DNA of 59,226 nt from an uncultured Clostridia bacterium (GCA_934177795.1 CAKPPS010000005.1:1-59226); one strand, 5' to 3'; positions 1-10,275 are shown, numbered from the stretch's first letter. Program-made: numbers and translations. The notes: generated by a model not told the origin, from the letters alone.

Positions 1-71
1 TGGGCTGGCTAGATTCGAACTAGCGCATGCCAGAGTCAAAGTCTGGTGCCTTACCGCTTGGCTACAGCCCA
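1..71 (-). tRNA. tRNA-Gln (anticodon UUG), 3' end cut by the window edge
   Basis: Read on the minus strand this folds as a tRNA: acceptor strands TGGGCTG and CAGCCCA, anticodon stem CCAGA/TCTGG around loop CTTTGAC (anticodon TTG), and a TTCGAAT T-loop. The discriminator base and any CCA lie outside the window. It follows tRNA-His by about 10 bases and is probably cotranscribed with it. A second glutamine tRNA (CUG) is at 53038-53112. Confidence 0.95.
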
Positions 72-80
72 ATATATAAA

Positions 81-158
81 TGGGGTGGAAGATGGGACTC
101 GAACCCACGGTCTCCAGTGCCACAAACTGGCGCGTTAACCAACTACGCTACATCCACC
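81..158 (-). tRNA. tRNA-His (anticodon GUG)
   Basis: The minus strand shows anticodon stem CCAGT/ACTGG around loop TTGTGGC (anticodon GTG), T-loop TTCGAGT, and an encoded CCA at 81-83. The extra 5' G paired with C73, typical of tRNA-His, is present. The acceptor stem has one apparent T:T mismatch near its base. Confidence 0.93.
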
Positions 159-193
159 ATTGTTTACGTGCACCTCTCATGAACACAGTCTAT

Positions 194-222
194 ATTTTAA
201 ACCATTCTTCCCCATTTGTCAA
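194..222 (-). promoter_or_regulatory. Promoter of the tRNA-His/tRNA-Gln unit
   Basis: On the minus strand, TTGACA (222-217) is followed after 17 bases by TAAAAT (199-194), about 35 bases upstream of the tRNA-His 5' end. This is a good housekeeping-sigma match at optimal spacing. Confidence 0.7.
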
Positions 223-241
223 CTATTTTTTTGAAATTTAT

Positions 242-1030
242 TTAATTTCCAGAAAGTGCACTTGGATCTATTCCATATTGCTTATATAACCATGATGTGT
301 AATCAAATGGTGTTAATGTTTCTGGTAATCCATAATCTACTCCATTTGTTTCTACTCTTATTGATGTGATTTTTGGAGGATTAACTGGTGTACTTACTTC
401 TGCATTTTCTGATGAATCTGAATCTGCTGCTTTAACCTCTACTTCTGCTATACTTTTTATTACATCCATCCCTTCTGTTACTTTTCCAAATGATGTATAT
501 TGTCCATTTAAAGTTGTATTTTTAGATGTCATTATAAAGAACTGTGAACTTCCAGAATTGTAAGATTCCTCTTTTAATGATGATGAATAACTGGTATAAT
601 CTGATCTAGCCATAGCTAATGTTCCTTCTTCAAATTGTAGTTTATTATCTACATCATTTGCTATAAATTCACCCTTTATAGAATATTTTGTGTCTTCTCC
701 ACCATCTTTTAAATCACTTATTGAGGCAGAACCTGTTCCGTCTCCATTTTTATCTCCACCTTGAATCATAAAGTCTTTTATAATTCTATGGAATGTTAAT
801 CCATCATAAAATCCTCTATTTGCTAATGTAATAAAATTAGCTACTGTTTCTGGTGCATATTCTGGATATAATTCCATTTTTACTGTACCAAAATTTTCAA
901 CTTCCATTGTTGCTACTGGTCTCTTTACTTCCATTGTTGCATTTTTATAATACCCATATACTATCACTCCTATTAATACAATTAATACCATTAATGCAAT
1001 TATCCATATAATTTTTTTAAATTTTTCCAT
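242..1030 (-). CDS. Membrane-anchored cyclophilin-type peptidyl-prolyl isomerase
   Basis: A 262-aa protein with one N-terminal membrane segment (about residues 7-28) and then a cyclophilin domain. Family signatures visible are the ETVANFI segment, GLTFHRIIKDFMIQGGD and the SQFFI strand. It should catalyse proline cis-trans isomerisation outside the membrane and assist folding of secreted proteins. There is no lipobox, so it appears anchored by the N-terminal helix. It is a single gene after disA on the same strand. A CGG in the sequence near 739 is out of frame (GAC GGA), so the ORF is intact. Confidence 0.9.
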   Translation of the reverse strand: MEKFKKIIWIIALMVLIVLIGVIVYGYYKNATMEVKRPVATMEVENFGTVKMELYPEYAPETVANFITLANRGFYDGLTFHRIIKDFMIQGGDKNGDGTGSASISDLKDGGEDTKYSIKGEFIANDVDNKLQFEEGTLAMARSDYTSYSSSLKEESYNSGSSQFFIMTSKNTTLNGQYTSFGKVTEGMDVIKSIAEVEVKAADSDSSENAEVSTPVNPPKITSIRVETNGVDYGLPETLTPFDYTSWLYKQYGIDPSALSGN

Positions 1031-1084
1031 GTATCATTTTCTTCCTTACTCTATATATTTAGGTTTTTGGTAACCTATTACCAT

Positions 1085-2158
1085 TTAAATAATATTATCA
1101 AATACAAATTGTTCTTGCATTCGTTTTAATGATTGTTTTATCGTTCTAGCTCTTACTTCTCCTATGCCATCAACTTCGTCTAAGCTTTCTATGTCTGCTG
1201 CTAATATATGTTGAAATGATTTAAAAGCATCTACTAAATTTTCTACAATATTTGTTGGCATTCGTGGAACTTTATTTAAAATTCTATATCCTTTTGGATA
1301 TACAGCTACTTCATCATAGTTATCAAAATAGTCATATCCTAATATTTTTGCAATTGCTGACTCTTTTAATACTTCCTCATATTCTAATTCTCTCAGTTCT
1401 TCTATAATATCACCAGGTACTGTTTGGGCTTTTACTAAATAATCCTTAATAATTAGTTCTTCTTCTTTTTCTAGTCCTCCTATTAACTCATCTAATTGCA
1501 TTTTTACTAGTCTACCATCACTGCCTAGTTCATATATCTGTCTTTGTATTTCTTCTACTATTCTCATAACCATTTCAGCTCTTTGTATTGCCAATACAAC
1601 ATTTTGTAATGTTACAATATCATTAAATTCATATTCATTTAATATATTTAATTTATTGTCAAATACCTTTTTATATTTTTCAAGCGTTTGTATTGCTTGA
1701 TTAGCCTTATTTAACACAACATCTGTATCCTCTAGCACATATCTATCATTTGCTTTAAATACAGTTATTATGTTTCTTCTTTGCGATATACTGATTACTA
1801 ATTCTCCTGTTTGCTTTGCTGTTCTTTCTGCTGTTCTGTGTCTAGTTCCTGTTTCTGTTGTTGTTATTTCTCTTTGAGGTATTAATTGTGCATTTGCATA
1901 TAATATTTTCCTTAAGTCCCCACTTAACACTATAGCTCCATCCATTTTTGCTAATTCATATAGTTTTGATGATGTATAATCTTCATTTATAATAAAACCT
2001 CCATCAACTACTTCTTTTAATATATCACTTTTATCTGTAATTAATAATAAAGCTCCCGTTTTTGCTCTTAGTATATTTTCCAAGCCATCTCTTATTGGTG
2101 TTCCTGGAGCTATTAATTTTAAAACTGACGTTATATTGTCTTCTTTTACTTTTTTCAA
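1085..2158 (-). CDS. disA: DNA integrity scanning diadenylate cyclase DisA
   Basis: The 357-aa length is typical of the family. The DAC domain carries DGA (73-75) and GTRHR (104-108), which bind ATP and form c-di-AMP. A helical linker follows, then a C-terminal helix-hairpin-helix region with DGIGEVRARTI that binds branched DNA. In sporulating Firmicutes DisA pauses on lesions and couples genome integrity to c-di-AMP level. It lies directly after radA on the same strand, the usual radA-disA order. Confidence 0.97.
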   Translation of the reverse strand: MKKVKEDNITSVLKLIAPGTPIRDGLENILRAKTGALLLITDKSDILKEVVDGGFIINEDYTSSKLYELAKMDGAIVLSGDLRKILYANAQLIPQREITTTETGTRHRTAERTAKQTGELVISISQRRNIITVFKANDRYVLEDTDVVLNKANQAIQTLEKYKKVFDNKLNILNEYEFNDIVTLQNVVLAIQRAEMVMRIVEEIQRQIYELGSDGRLVKMQLDELIGGLEKEEELIIKDYLVKAQTVPGDIIEELRELEYEEVLKESAIAKILGYDYFDNYDEVAVYPKGYRILNKVPRMPTNIVENLVDAFKSFQHILAADIESLDEVDGIGEVRARTIKQSLKRMQEQFVFDNII

Positions 2159-2206
2159 AATTAACCTCCCTTTCTATAACTAATGTCTGATTCTATTATT
2201 CACAAT

Positions 2207-3571
2207 TTATTTTAAACCTACTTTTTTCATTGCTTCATTAATATTACTGACCTCTATTATATCTAATTTATACTTTTCTTTCAAGTCTTTTTTATTAGAT
2301 TTTGGAATTATACAACTCTTAAATCCTAATTTTTCAGCTTCTTTTAATCTTTTATCTATTAAATTAATTCTTCTTACCTCTCCTGTTAATCCTACTTCTC
2401 CTATTATAACCATATCCTTTGGTATTGATATATTTCTAAAGCTTGATGCAACTGCTATAATCATCCCTAGATCTATTGATGGCTCATTAACTTTTATTCC
2501 TCCTACCAAGTTTAAATATATATCTTGCCCTCCAAGCATTACACCTGCTCTTTTTTCTAATACAGCTATAAGTAAAGCCAATCTATTATAATCTGTTCCA
2601 TTTGCTGTTCTTTTAGGAAATCCAAATATACTTTGGGTTGTTAATGCTTGCATTTCTATTAATATTGCTCTTGTTCCTTCAATACTAGACACTATGCAAG
2701 AGCCAGCAGGATTATCTTCTCTTTCTGAAATTAATATATCAGAAGGATTTGTTATTTCACACATTCCTTCTTCATTCATTTCAAACATTCCAATTTCGTT
2801 TGTAGAACCAAATCTATTTTTTACACCTCTTAATACTCTATACGAAAAATATCTCTCTCCCTCCAAATATAATACTGTATCTACCATGTGTTCTAATACT
2901 CTCGGTCCTGCTATATTTCCTTCTTTTGTAACATGACCTATTATTATAGTTGTAATTGCTCTTGATTTACATACTCTCATAACTTGTGATGTTATTTCTC
3001 TTACTTGGCTCACACTTCCCGCTGCTGCAGTAATTTCATCTGAATACATTGTTTGGATAGAATCTATTATTACTAATTTTGGATTTATCTCTATTATTGC
3101 TTGATTAACAATATCTATGTCAGTCTCTCCTAAAAATAAAATATCATCATTATTTATATTTAACCTATCTGCTCTCATCTTTATCTGTTCCGCTGACTCT
3201 TCTCCTGAAACATATAACACTTTTCCTTCGCCTTTTACTTTATCACATATTTGTAAAATTAAAGTAGATTTTCCTATTCCTGGTTCACCTCCAAGTAATA
3301 CTAATGAACCTTTTACTAATCCCCCTCCAAGTACTCTATCTAACTCACCAAATCCTGTTGATGTTCTTAATGTTTCTTTTGCTTCATACATACTTAATTT
3401 TTGTGGTTTATTTTCATTTTTTTCTAAATCCTTATGGGCTCCTTTTTTAGTTTCTACTACTTTCTGTTCGTAAAAACTATTCCAACTATTACAAGCTGGA
3501 CATTTTCCTAACCATTTTGCAGATTCATTTCCACATTCACTACATACAAATATTGTTTTATTTTTTGCCAT
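2207..3571 (-). CDS. radA: DNA repair protein RadA (Sms)
   Basis: A 454-aa protein starting with a four-cysteine zinc finger (C10, C13, C24, C27), then a RecA-like ATPase with Walker A GGEPGIGKST near residue 95, the RadA-specific KNRFG motif near 251, and a C-terminal Lon-like domain (LNLVGGIKVNEPSIDLG). It promotes branch migration and recombination intermediate processing. disA follows about 50 bases downstream. An inverted repeat sits in its leader at 3641-3670. Confidence 0.97.
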   Translation of the reverse strand: MAKNKTIFVCSECGNESAKWLGKCPACNSWNSFYEQKVVETKKGAHKDLEKNENKPQKLSMYEAKETLRTSTGFGELDRVLGGGLVKGSLVLLGGEPGIGKSTLILQICDKVKGEGKVLYVSGEESAEQIKMRADRLNINNDDILFLGETDIDIVNQAIIEINPKLVIIDSIQTMYSDEITAAAGSVSQVREITSQVMRVCKSRAITTIIIGHVTKEGNIAGPRVLEHMVDTVLYLEGERYFSYRVLRGVKNRFGSTNEIGMFEMNEEGMCEITNPSDILISEREDNPAGSCIVSSIEGTRAILIEMQALTTQSIFGFPKRTANGTDYNRLALLIAVLEKRAGVMLGGQDIYLNLVGGIKVNEPSIDLGMIIAVASSFRNISIPKDMVIIGEVGLTGEVRRINLIDKRLKEAEKLGFKSCIIPKSNKKDLKEKYKLDIIEVSNINEAMKKVGLK

Positions 3572-3640
3572 TAATTATTATCTCCTTGAATTTAGACTTT
3601 ACTTAATTTGTTTTGTAAATTTCTGTGCAATATATTTATA

Positions 3641-3670
3641 TTATAGGAAAGTTCTCCAAACTTCCTATAA
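3641..3670. other. Perfect inverted repeat in the radA leader
   Basis: TTATAGGAA and TTCCTATAA face each other across a 12-base loop. On the minus strand it lies between the terminator of the upstream gene and the radA start, about 70 bases ahead of the ATG. It could be an operator, an RNA hairpin or a second terminator. No U-run follows on either strand, so termination alone is not a good explanation. Confidence 0.5.
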
Positions 3671-3673
3671 TAT

Positions 3674-3715
3674 AAAAAAGTATAACATATTATTTTATTA
3701 CATGCTATACTTTTT
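3674..3715 (-). terminator. Terminator downstream of the 110-aa hypothetical gene
   Basis: Fourteen-base arms (AAAAAGTATAACAT against ATGCTATACTTTTT, one mismatch) enclose a short AT loop and end in a T-run on both strands. It sits just after the stop of the gene at 3730-4062. Confidence 0.75.
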
Positions 3716-3729
3716 ATATATTTTTTATC

Positions 3730-4062
3730 TTATACTTCTGTTTTTCTTTTTCCAAATTTAATTTCTTGAAATAAGAAATCATGTACTTTTTCAAATGTAA
3801 TTTCTTGATGTAAAAATTCATTTATTTCATCTTCGACTTTTTGTTGATATGGTGTTAATTCTACTCTAATTTCTCTATTCCAGTCTATATCTTGTAACCA
3901 AAAGTTTTTAAATTTTGTCCAAAATCCTCTTTTTACTGGTAGATTTTTTCCATTTATTTCTTGTGCTGTTTCTATATTGATATTTTCATTATTTTGTATA
4001 CTACCATTTCCAAACTCTACTCCACCAAATACATTACTTCCTTGTTCATTTATATTTGACAT
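3730..4062 (-). CDS. Hypothetical protein, 110 aa
   Basis: I do not recognise a family. The N-terminal half is polar and asparagine-rich. The C-terminal half is charged with aromatic clusters (FWTKFKNFWLQDIDW) and near-repeated segments ending FLHQEITFEKV and FLFQEIKFGKR. No signal peptide or membrane segment is seen. A strong ribosome site (AAAGGAGG, 8 bases before the ATG) and its own terminator support a real gene. It lies alone between mtaB and radA. Confidence 0.6.
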   Translation of the reverse strand: MSNINEQGSNVFGGVEFGNGSIQNNENINIETAQEINGKNLPVKRGFWTKFKNFWLQDIDWNREIRVELTPYQQKVEDEINEFLHQEITFEKVHDFLFQEIKFGKRKTEV

Positions 4063-4183
4063 CTTTTTTCCTCCTTTGTAGCTTTAATATCACTATATTA
4101 TTTATACTATAAATTTTTCCTTTTATCAATACTTTTCTTCTTATTTTTGATTAAATATTAGTTACAATTTTATTACATTTTTG

Positions 4184-5480
4184 TTACATTTTTACTTCTA
4201 TATATCCTGAGTTAGCAGATATACATTCAACTGTTTGGATTATATTATCTAGTTTACTATTTGTTTTACACTGTGCTAGTATATAATTTGAAGTATGTCC
4301 TCTATAAATTCCATCTTTTTCTTCTTCAAATAATACTTCTACTTTTTTACCAATATATAATTTGTTATAATCTAATTCATTTTTATTTGATAATTCTATT
4401 AATTTTTTACTTCTTTCTTCTTTTTGATTTCCATCAATCTGTCCTGACATTATTGCTGCTTTAGTTCCTTCTCTTTGTGAATACTTAAATACATGCATTT
4501 TATAAAATTTTATTTCTTTAAGAAATTCATAAGTTTCTTTAAATTCTTCTTCACTTTCTTGTGGAAATCCTACAATGATATCTGTTGTTAATATAACATC
4601 ATCAAAATTATCTCTTAACATATCAGTTATTTTTCTGAATTGTTCTGTTGTATATCTTCTATTCATTCTTTTTAATGTTTCATTACATCCACTTTGCAAA
4701 GATAAATGAAATTGATGGCATACTTTATTTAATTTTTTTAACCTTGTTACAAATTCTTCTGTTATTAATAATGGTTCTAAAGAACCTAGTCTGATTCTAT
4801 GTATTCCATCTATTTCATTTATTTCTTCTAGTAAATCAATTAATTTATAATTATCTTTAAAGTCTTTACCATAAGAAGCAATATGTATTCCTGTTATTAC
4901 AACTTCTTTAATTCCCTCTTCTGATATTTTTTTTATTTCTGATATTATATATTCAGGTTTCCTGCTTCTCACTCTTCCTCTTGCATAAGGTATAATGCAA
5001 TATGAACAAAATCTATCACATCCATCTTGTACTTTTATAACTGCTCTAGTTTTTTCTGTAAATGTAACATCACCAAATTCTTCAAATTCTTTTTGATACA
5101 TAACATCATCTAATTTATTTAATTTTTCTTTTGTTTTTATGTATTTTTCTACATATTCTACAATATCTTTTTTTTCATTGTTTCCTAATACTAAATCAAT
5201 TTCTTTCATGTTTTCTACTTCTTTTTTCGCTACTTGCACATAACATCCACAAGCTACTATTATCGCATCATTATTTAGTTCTTTTACTCTTCTTAACATC
5301 TGTCTAGATTTTCTATCTGACATATTTGTTACAGTACATGTATTTACTACATATATATCTGCTTTTTTGGTATGTTCAGTTACTTCATATCCTTTATTAA
5401 TAAATTTTTGTATCATCCCATTTGTTTCATATTGATTTACTTTACAACCGTAAAGTAATAAATGCGACTTTTTTCTTCAT
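4184..5480 (-). CDS. mtaB: tRNA t6A37 methylthiotransferase MtaB, frame restored by a +1 shift at CGG
   Basis: A radical-SAM methylthiotransferase. The UPF0004 domain has VNTCTVTN followed by SDRKSRQ, typical of MtaB rather than MiaB. CDRFCSYCIIPYARG carries the SAM-cluster CxxxCxxC, and a TRAM-like C-terminus follows. The natural start is the ATG at 5480, giving MKKKVAFITL. The eleventh codon is CGG (5450-5448), and reading on in that frame stops two codons later (CGG TTG TAA). Skipping the C continues as GCKVNQYETNG, the conserved N-terminal cysteine motif, into the long frame. Corrected length is about 431 aa, normal for the family. The internal ATG at 5416 would lose that cysteine, so I reject it as the start. 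Confidence 0.9.
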
Positions 5481-5497
5481 TTTTTTCTCTCTTTCTT

Positions 5498-6503
5498 TTA
5501 TCTTGCAGTTTTACCCTCTAACGCATCTAAGTTATCTAACGCTTTTCCTGTTCCTAAAGCTACACAAGAAACAGTATCTTGCGCAATCATAACATTGATA
5601 CCTGTTTTTTCTTGTAACAATTTATCCAATCCATCCACTAGACAACCTCCACCAGTCATATATATACCTTTGTCACTAATATCTGCTGAAAGTTCTGGTG
5701 GTGTTCTTTCTAAAACTGAGTGTACAGCATCCACAATCATCATTGCTGGTTCTATAAGAGCTTCTAGCATTTCACTTGAATGTATTGTTATTGTTTTAGG
5801 TAATCCTGTAATTAAATCTCTACCTCTTATATCCATTTCTGTATCTTGTATTTTAGGATATACACACCCTATATTAACTTTTAAATCTTCTGCTGTTCTC
5901 TCTCCAATCATCATATTATGTTTTTTCTTAACATATTTTACTATATGTTCATCAAATTTATCTCCTGCAACTTTTAATGATGTGTTTACTACTGAACCAC
6001 CTAAAGATATGACTGCTATATCTGTAGTTCCTCCACCAATATCTACAACCATATTTCCACATGGTTTTGATATATCAATCCCTGCTCCAATTGCTGCTGC
6101 TATTGGCTCTTCTATTAAATATACTTTTCTTGCCCCAGCTTGTGTCGCTGCATCTATAACAGCTTTTTTCTCCACTTCTGTTACTTGTGAAGGTATACAA
6201 ATCATGATTCTTGGTGCAAACACAAATTTACCACATACTTTATTTATAAAATGTTTTAACATTTTTTCTGTTACTGTATAATCAGATATAACTCCATCTC
6301 TCAATGGTCTTGTTGCAACAATATTACCGTGGTGTTCTTCCTAGCATTCTTCTTGCTTCTTGTCCAACTGCAACTACTTCTCCACTAATATTATCTACAG
6401 CTACAACTGAAGGCTCTCTTAAAACAATTCCTTTTCCTTTTACATATACAATAACTGTTGCTGTACCTAAATCTATCCCTACATCTTGCCCAAATTTAAA
6501 CAT
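5498..6503 (-). CDS. mreB: Rod-shape actin MreB, frame restored by a +1 shift at CGG
   Basis: Actin-like cytoskeletal ATPase guiding lateral wall synthesis. The N-terminal part has the phosphate-1 motif GIDLGTA, then VKGKGIVLREPSVVA. The C-terminal part has VDIGGGTTDIAV and the late MTGGGCLV loop. The frames join at CGG (6329-6327): AGA ACA CCA CGG TAA stops at once, while skipping the C gives GRTPGNIVATRP, matching the conserved MreB segment. Corrected length is about 334 aa. I chose the ATG at 6503 because AAGGAG lies 8 bases before it; the ATG at 6509 is too close to that site. A lytic transglycosylase follows upstream on the strand. Confidence 0.93.
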
Positions 6504-6583
6504 TTGCATATCTCCTTTTCTTTTATTACAAATTTGTTACAATTATATTACAAATCCACTTGCTTTTCAACCCATTTTTTAAA

Positions 6584-7153
6584 TTAATTATACAATTTAT
6601 TATATACTTTATAATCCCTTAATATTTTTCTTACATAATTATTAGTTTCTTTATATGGAATATTTTGTATGTCGCTACCATCTGCTTTTATAATTCCTTT
6701 TTCTATCCAATTATCTACTGTTCCTATTCCTGCATTATATGCTGCTAATGCAACTTCTGTATTTTTATATTGATTTAATAATATTGATAAATATTTTGTT
6801 CCTATATTTATATTATTATCTTCTTTTAATAATTCTTCTCTTATGTTTTGATTATCTATAGTTATGTTGTTTTTATTTGCAACATCTATCGCTGTATCCT
6901 CAACTATTTGCATTAATCCTATTGCTGATTTATTTGATTCTGCATTACTTTTGAAATTGCTCTCTGCCTTTATTACTGCATATACTAAATTTTCTTCTAC
7001 TTCATACTTTTCTGCGTATACTGAAACAATCTCACTATAAGTCTTTGGGTACATAATTTTTAATATTTTATCTTTAAAAATTATAATACCCAAAATGATT
7101 ATTACTATAAAACTTATACTTATCAATATCTTTTTTATTTTTTTATTTTTCAA
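6584..7153 (-). CDS. Membrane-anchored lytic transglycosylase (SLT domain)
   Basis: A 189-aa protein with an N-terminal membrane helix (about 8-26) and a compact SLT domain. The catalytic glutamate is in VIKAESNFKSNA, and the domain motifs SAIGLMQI and ALAAYNAGIGTVDNW follow. It cleaves the MurNAc-GlcNAc bond of peptidoglycan. It lies just ahead of mreB in the same direction, a sensible wall-remodelling pairing. Confidence 0.93.
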   Translation of the reverse strand: MKNKKIKKILISISFIVIIILGIIIFKDKILKIMYPKTYSEIVSVYAEKYEVEENLVYAVIKAESNFKSNAESNKSAIGLMQIVEDTAIDVANKNNITIDNQNIREELLKEDNNINIGTKYLSILLNQYKNTEVALAAYNAGIGTVDNWIEKGIIKADGSDIQNIPYKETNNYVRKILRDYKVYNKLYN

Positions 7154-7179
7154 GATATCGCTCCTCTTTGTTTTATTTA

Positions 7180-9865
7180 CTATTTACAATCATACCAGTT
7201 TCTGGCTTCTGATATTTCAGCTATAAGAGGCACTTTTAGTTTCATTACATTTTCCATTTCTGTTTTCATTATTTCTTTAACTTGTTCCTCTTCTTTTTCT
7301 GGTGCTTCTATCATCATTTCATCATGCACTTGTAAAACTACTTTGGCTTCTAGATTCTGTTCCTTTATTTTATTTCTCACATTAATCATTGCCATCTTCA
7401 TAATATCTGCTGCTGTCCCCTGTATAGGTGTATTCATAGCTACTCTTGTTCCAAACTGTCTTACATTATAATTTTTAGATTGCAATTCTGGTACATATCT
7501 TCTTCTATGAAATAATGTTTCCACATAGCCTTGTTCTTTTGTCCTTTCAATAATATTCTCCATAAATGCTTTTATTCCTGCATATTCATTCAAATACTCT
7601 TCTATATATTGTTTTGCTACTTTTCTGGATATTCCTAATTGTTCTCCTAGTCCAAAATCGCTAATTCCATATACAATTCCAAAATTAACTGCTTTTGCGT
7701 TACTTCTTTGTTCTTTAGTAACTTCATCTATTGGAGTTTTAAATACTTTTGATGCAGCTTGTTTATGAATATCCTCATTATTATTAAATGCTTGTATCAT
7801 GTGTTCATCTTCTGAAATATGTGCTAAAACTCTAAGTTCAATTTGAGAATAATCTGCATCTACATAAATTTTTCCTTTTTCTGGTTTAAATACTTTTCTT
7901 ACTCTTTTTCCTAGTTCAAATCTTGTTGGAATATTTTGCAAATTTGGTTCTGTAGAACTAATTCTTCCTGTAGCAGTTATTGTTTGATGAAAAAATGAAT
8001 GTATTCTTTTGGTTTTTGGATTTATATATTGTTTTAGTCCTTCTACATAAGTAGAATTTAGCTTCATTAATTGTCTATATTCTAATATTTTTTCTACTAT
8101 AGGGTCTTCTTTTTTTAATTTTTCTAATACATCTACATCTGTTGAATATCCGCTTTTAGTTTTCTTTACTACAGGAAGCTTCATTTTTTCAAATAAAATC
8201 TCCCCTAATTGTTTTGTAGAATTAATATTAAATTCCTCTCCTGCCATTTCATGTATTATTTTAGTCAATACTTCTATTTGTGATGTTAATTCTTGTCCAA
8301 ATTTATTTAACTCTTGCTCATCCACATACATTCCATTCCACTGCATGTCAGATAAAACCTCAATTGTAGGAATATCTATATTTTTATACAATTCCAAACT
8401 ATTAGTTTCTTTCAATTTTTTTATAATTTCTTCATTTATTTCATTTATTAAATATGCATATAGATTAAATTTTTTCGATACATCTTTTTCTATATTCTCT
8501 TCTTGGAATAATGTTAATTGTTGTTGTTGATTATCTTCTCCTATATATTCATCAACATCTATTTCTAAATATTGCATTGCTAATTTCTTTAAGTTCAATT
8601 TGTTATCAGTAGGATTTAATATATATGCTCCTATTTCTATATCGTTTTCTATTCCTCTCAATATAATTCCTTCTTGCCTTAGCAATATATATTTTTTGCT
8701 TAAATTGATTCCTGTTTTTCTTATTTTTTCATTTTCAAAGATTTCTTTTAAATTCAATATTTCTTCTTTTAATTCCACATAATATGCCGTTTTGTCTTTT
8801 CTATTATATATACTAATTCCACATATTTTTTCTTTTATTATTTTTTCTGGCATTTCATCTTGTTCTGTTTGTAAGCAAAATATCATTTCTTTTTGTTTTT
8901 TTATTATTTCTACTATCTGCTCTAGAGATTTAACTTCTTGCTTAAATTCAATATCTTTTATATCTTTACTATTTTCACTATTTAAATGAAATCTATCTAT
9001 ATATCTTTTAAAATTTAATTCTTTAAATATTTCTAGTACTTTTTCTTTATTCCATTCTTCAACTTTAAATTGTTCTAATGTATCTTCTATAGGTACTTCT
9101 AAATTTATCGTTCCTAATGTTCTTGATAAAATTGCTAAATCTTTATTTTCTATGATTTTTTCTCGTTGTTTTCCTTTTAATCCATCTTCATTATTTTCTA
9201 TCTTTTCATATAAATTTTGTATAGTCCCAAATTTTTGAATTAGTGATAATGCTGTTTTTTCTCCTATTCCGTGGTACTCCAGGAATATTATCTGATGTAT
9301 CTCCTTGTAATCCTTTTACTTCTATTAATTGTTTAGGTTCTATATTAAATGTTTCTAAAATCTTTTTTCTATCAAATAAGTCTGTTTCTGTTTTTCCTCC
9401 TTTTGTTCTAGGTATTCTTATAGTTACCTTGTCTGTAGCTAATTGAAATGTATCTCTATCTCCAGATAATATTGTAACATTTAAACCTTGATTTTCCCCA
9501 TACCTAGATAATGTTCCTAGTACATCATCTGCTTCATATCCCTCCTTTTCTACTATATCTATATTCATCGCTGTTAAAATTTCTTTTATTATAGGCATTT
9601 GTTCTGCTAATTCTTCTGGCATTCCTTTTCGATTAGCTTTATATCCTTCATATAATTTATGTCTGGCTGTAGGTGCTTTTAAATCAAATGCAACAACCAT
9701 ATATTCTGGATTTGTCTCTTCTATTAATTTAAATAGTATTGCTAAAAATCCATATACTGCATTGGTATATTTTCCATCTTTGGTCGTAAGCATCTTATTA
9801 CCCATAATACCATAAAATGCCCTATTCATTATACTATTTCCATCTATTAAAACTAAATTATTCAT
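7180..9865 (-). CDS. polA: DNA polymerase I, frame restored by a +1 shift at CGG
   Basis: The N-terminal 5' nuclease domain (LIDGNSIMNRAFYG, YEADDVLGT, GDRDTFQL, GDTSDNIPGVP) runs into CGG at 9271-9269. In frame it continues as nonsense. Skipping the C gives VPGIGEKTAL, the conserved helix-hairpin-helix, and then an open frame through a degenerate 3'-exonuclease-like region to the polymerase domain with motif A (DYSQIELRVLAHISED), motif B (NFGIVYG) and motif C (QVHDEMMIE). Corrected length is about 894 aa, normal for Pol I. The internal ATG at 8886 is not a real start. It fills gaps and removes primers in replication and repair. Confidence 0.95.
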
Positions 9866-10051
9866 TTTTTATATTCCTTTCAAAAATCAATTTGAATTTA
9901 TATTTTTATAAACTAAAATTATTTTATCATATATCTTTTTTTTATTCTATATTATTTAATGATTATTTAATAGTTTTGTGTTATAATATACATAGTAACT
10001 TATTTATTTTACAAAAGACTAACTAATCTTTTGTATTAGGAAGGAGACATC

Positions 10052-10231
10052 ATGATAAGACTTTTTACTTTAATAAAAACCTGGCTTTTATATACTTCGC
10101 TGAGTTGTGATTTATATCATTCTGATTGGGATTATCTAAAACAATTACATATAAAGTATATAAGAATTATTGATAGTTTCTGGATTTACAGAACCTATCA
10201 TAAGATTAAACGGTTTTTAAAAAATAAATAA
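10052..10231 (+). CDS. Small plus-strand ORF, 59 aa, unknown
   Basis: Aggaaggagacatc provides a strong ribosome site before the ATG at 10052. The product is basic and aromatic (tryptophans in KTWLLYT, SDWDYLK and DSFWIYR). A TATAAT at 9982-9987 and a hairpin (ACAAAAGA/TCTTTTGT) lie upstream, and a good terminator follows at 10246. It is one of few plus-strand units here. Codon 54 is CGG (10211-10213). Read normally the ORF runs five more codons, while a +1 shift stops two codons later, so the product barely changes. It is too short to assign and could be a leader or a toxin-like peptide. Confidence 0.5.
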   Translation: MIRLFTLIKTWLLYTSLSCDLYHSDWDYLKQLHIKYIRIIDSFWIYRTYHKIKRFLKNK

Positions 10232-10245
10232 AGTTACAACACTAA

Positions 10246-10275
10246 AGCCAAAAGGTATTTCCTTTTGGCTACTTT
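10246..10275. terminator. Bidirectional terminator between converging genes
   Basis: AGCCAAAAGG and CCTTTTGGCT form a perfect 10-bp stem with a 5-base loop, followed by a T-rich tract on the plus strand. The stop codon of the minus-strand gene at 10269 overlaps its edge. Confidence 0.75.

Noticed and set aside
8886..8886. Independent start of a short polymerase gene at 8886
   Set aside because: The corrected frame is open continuously from 9865, and the ATG has no good ribosome site.
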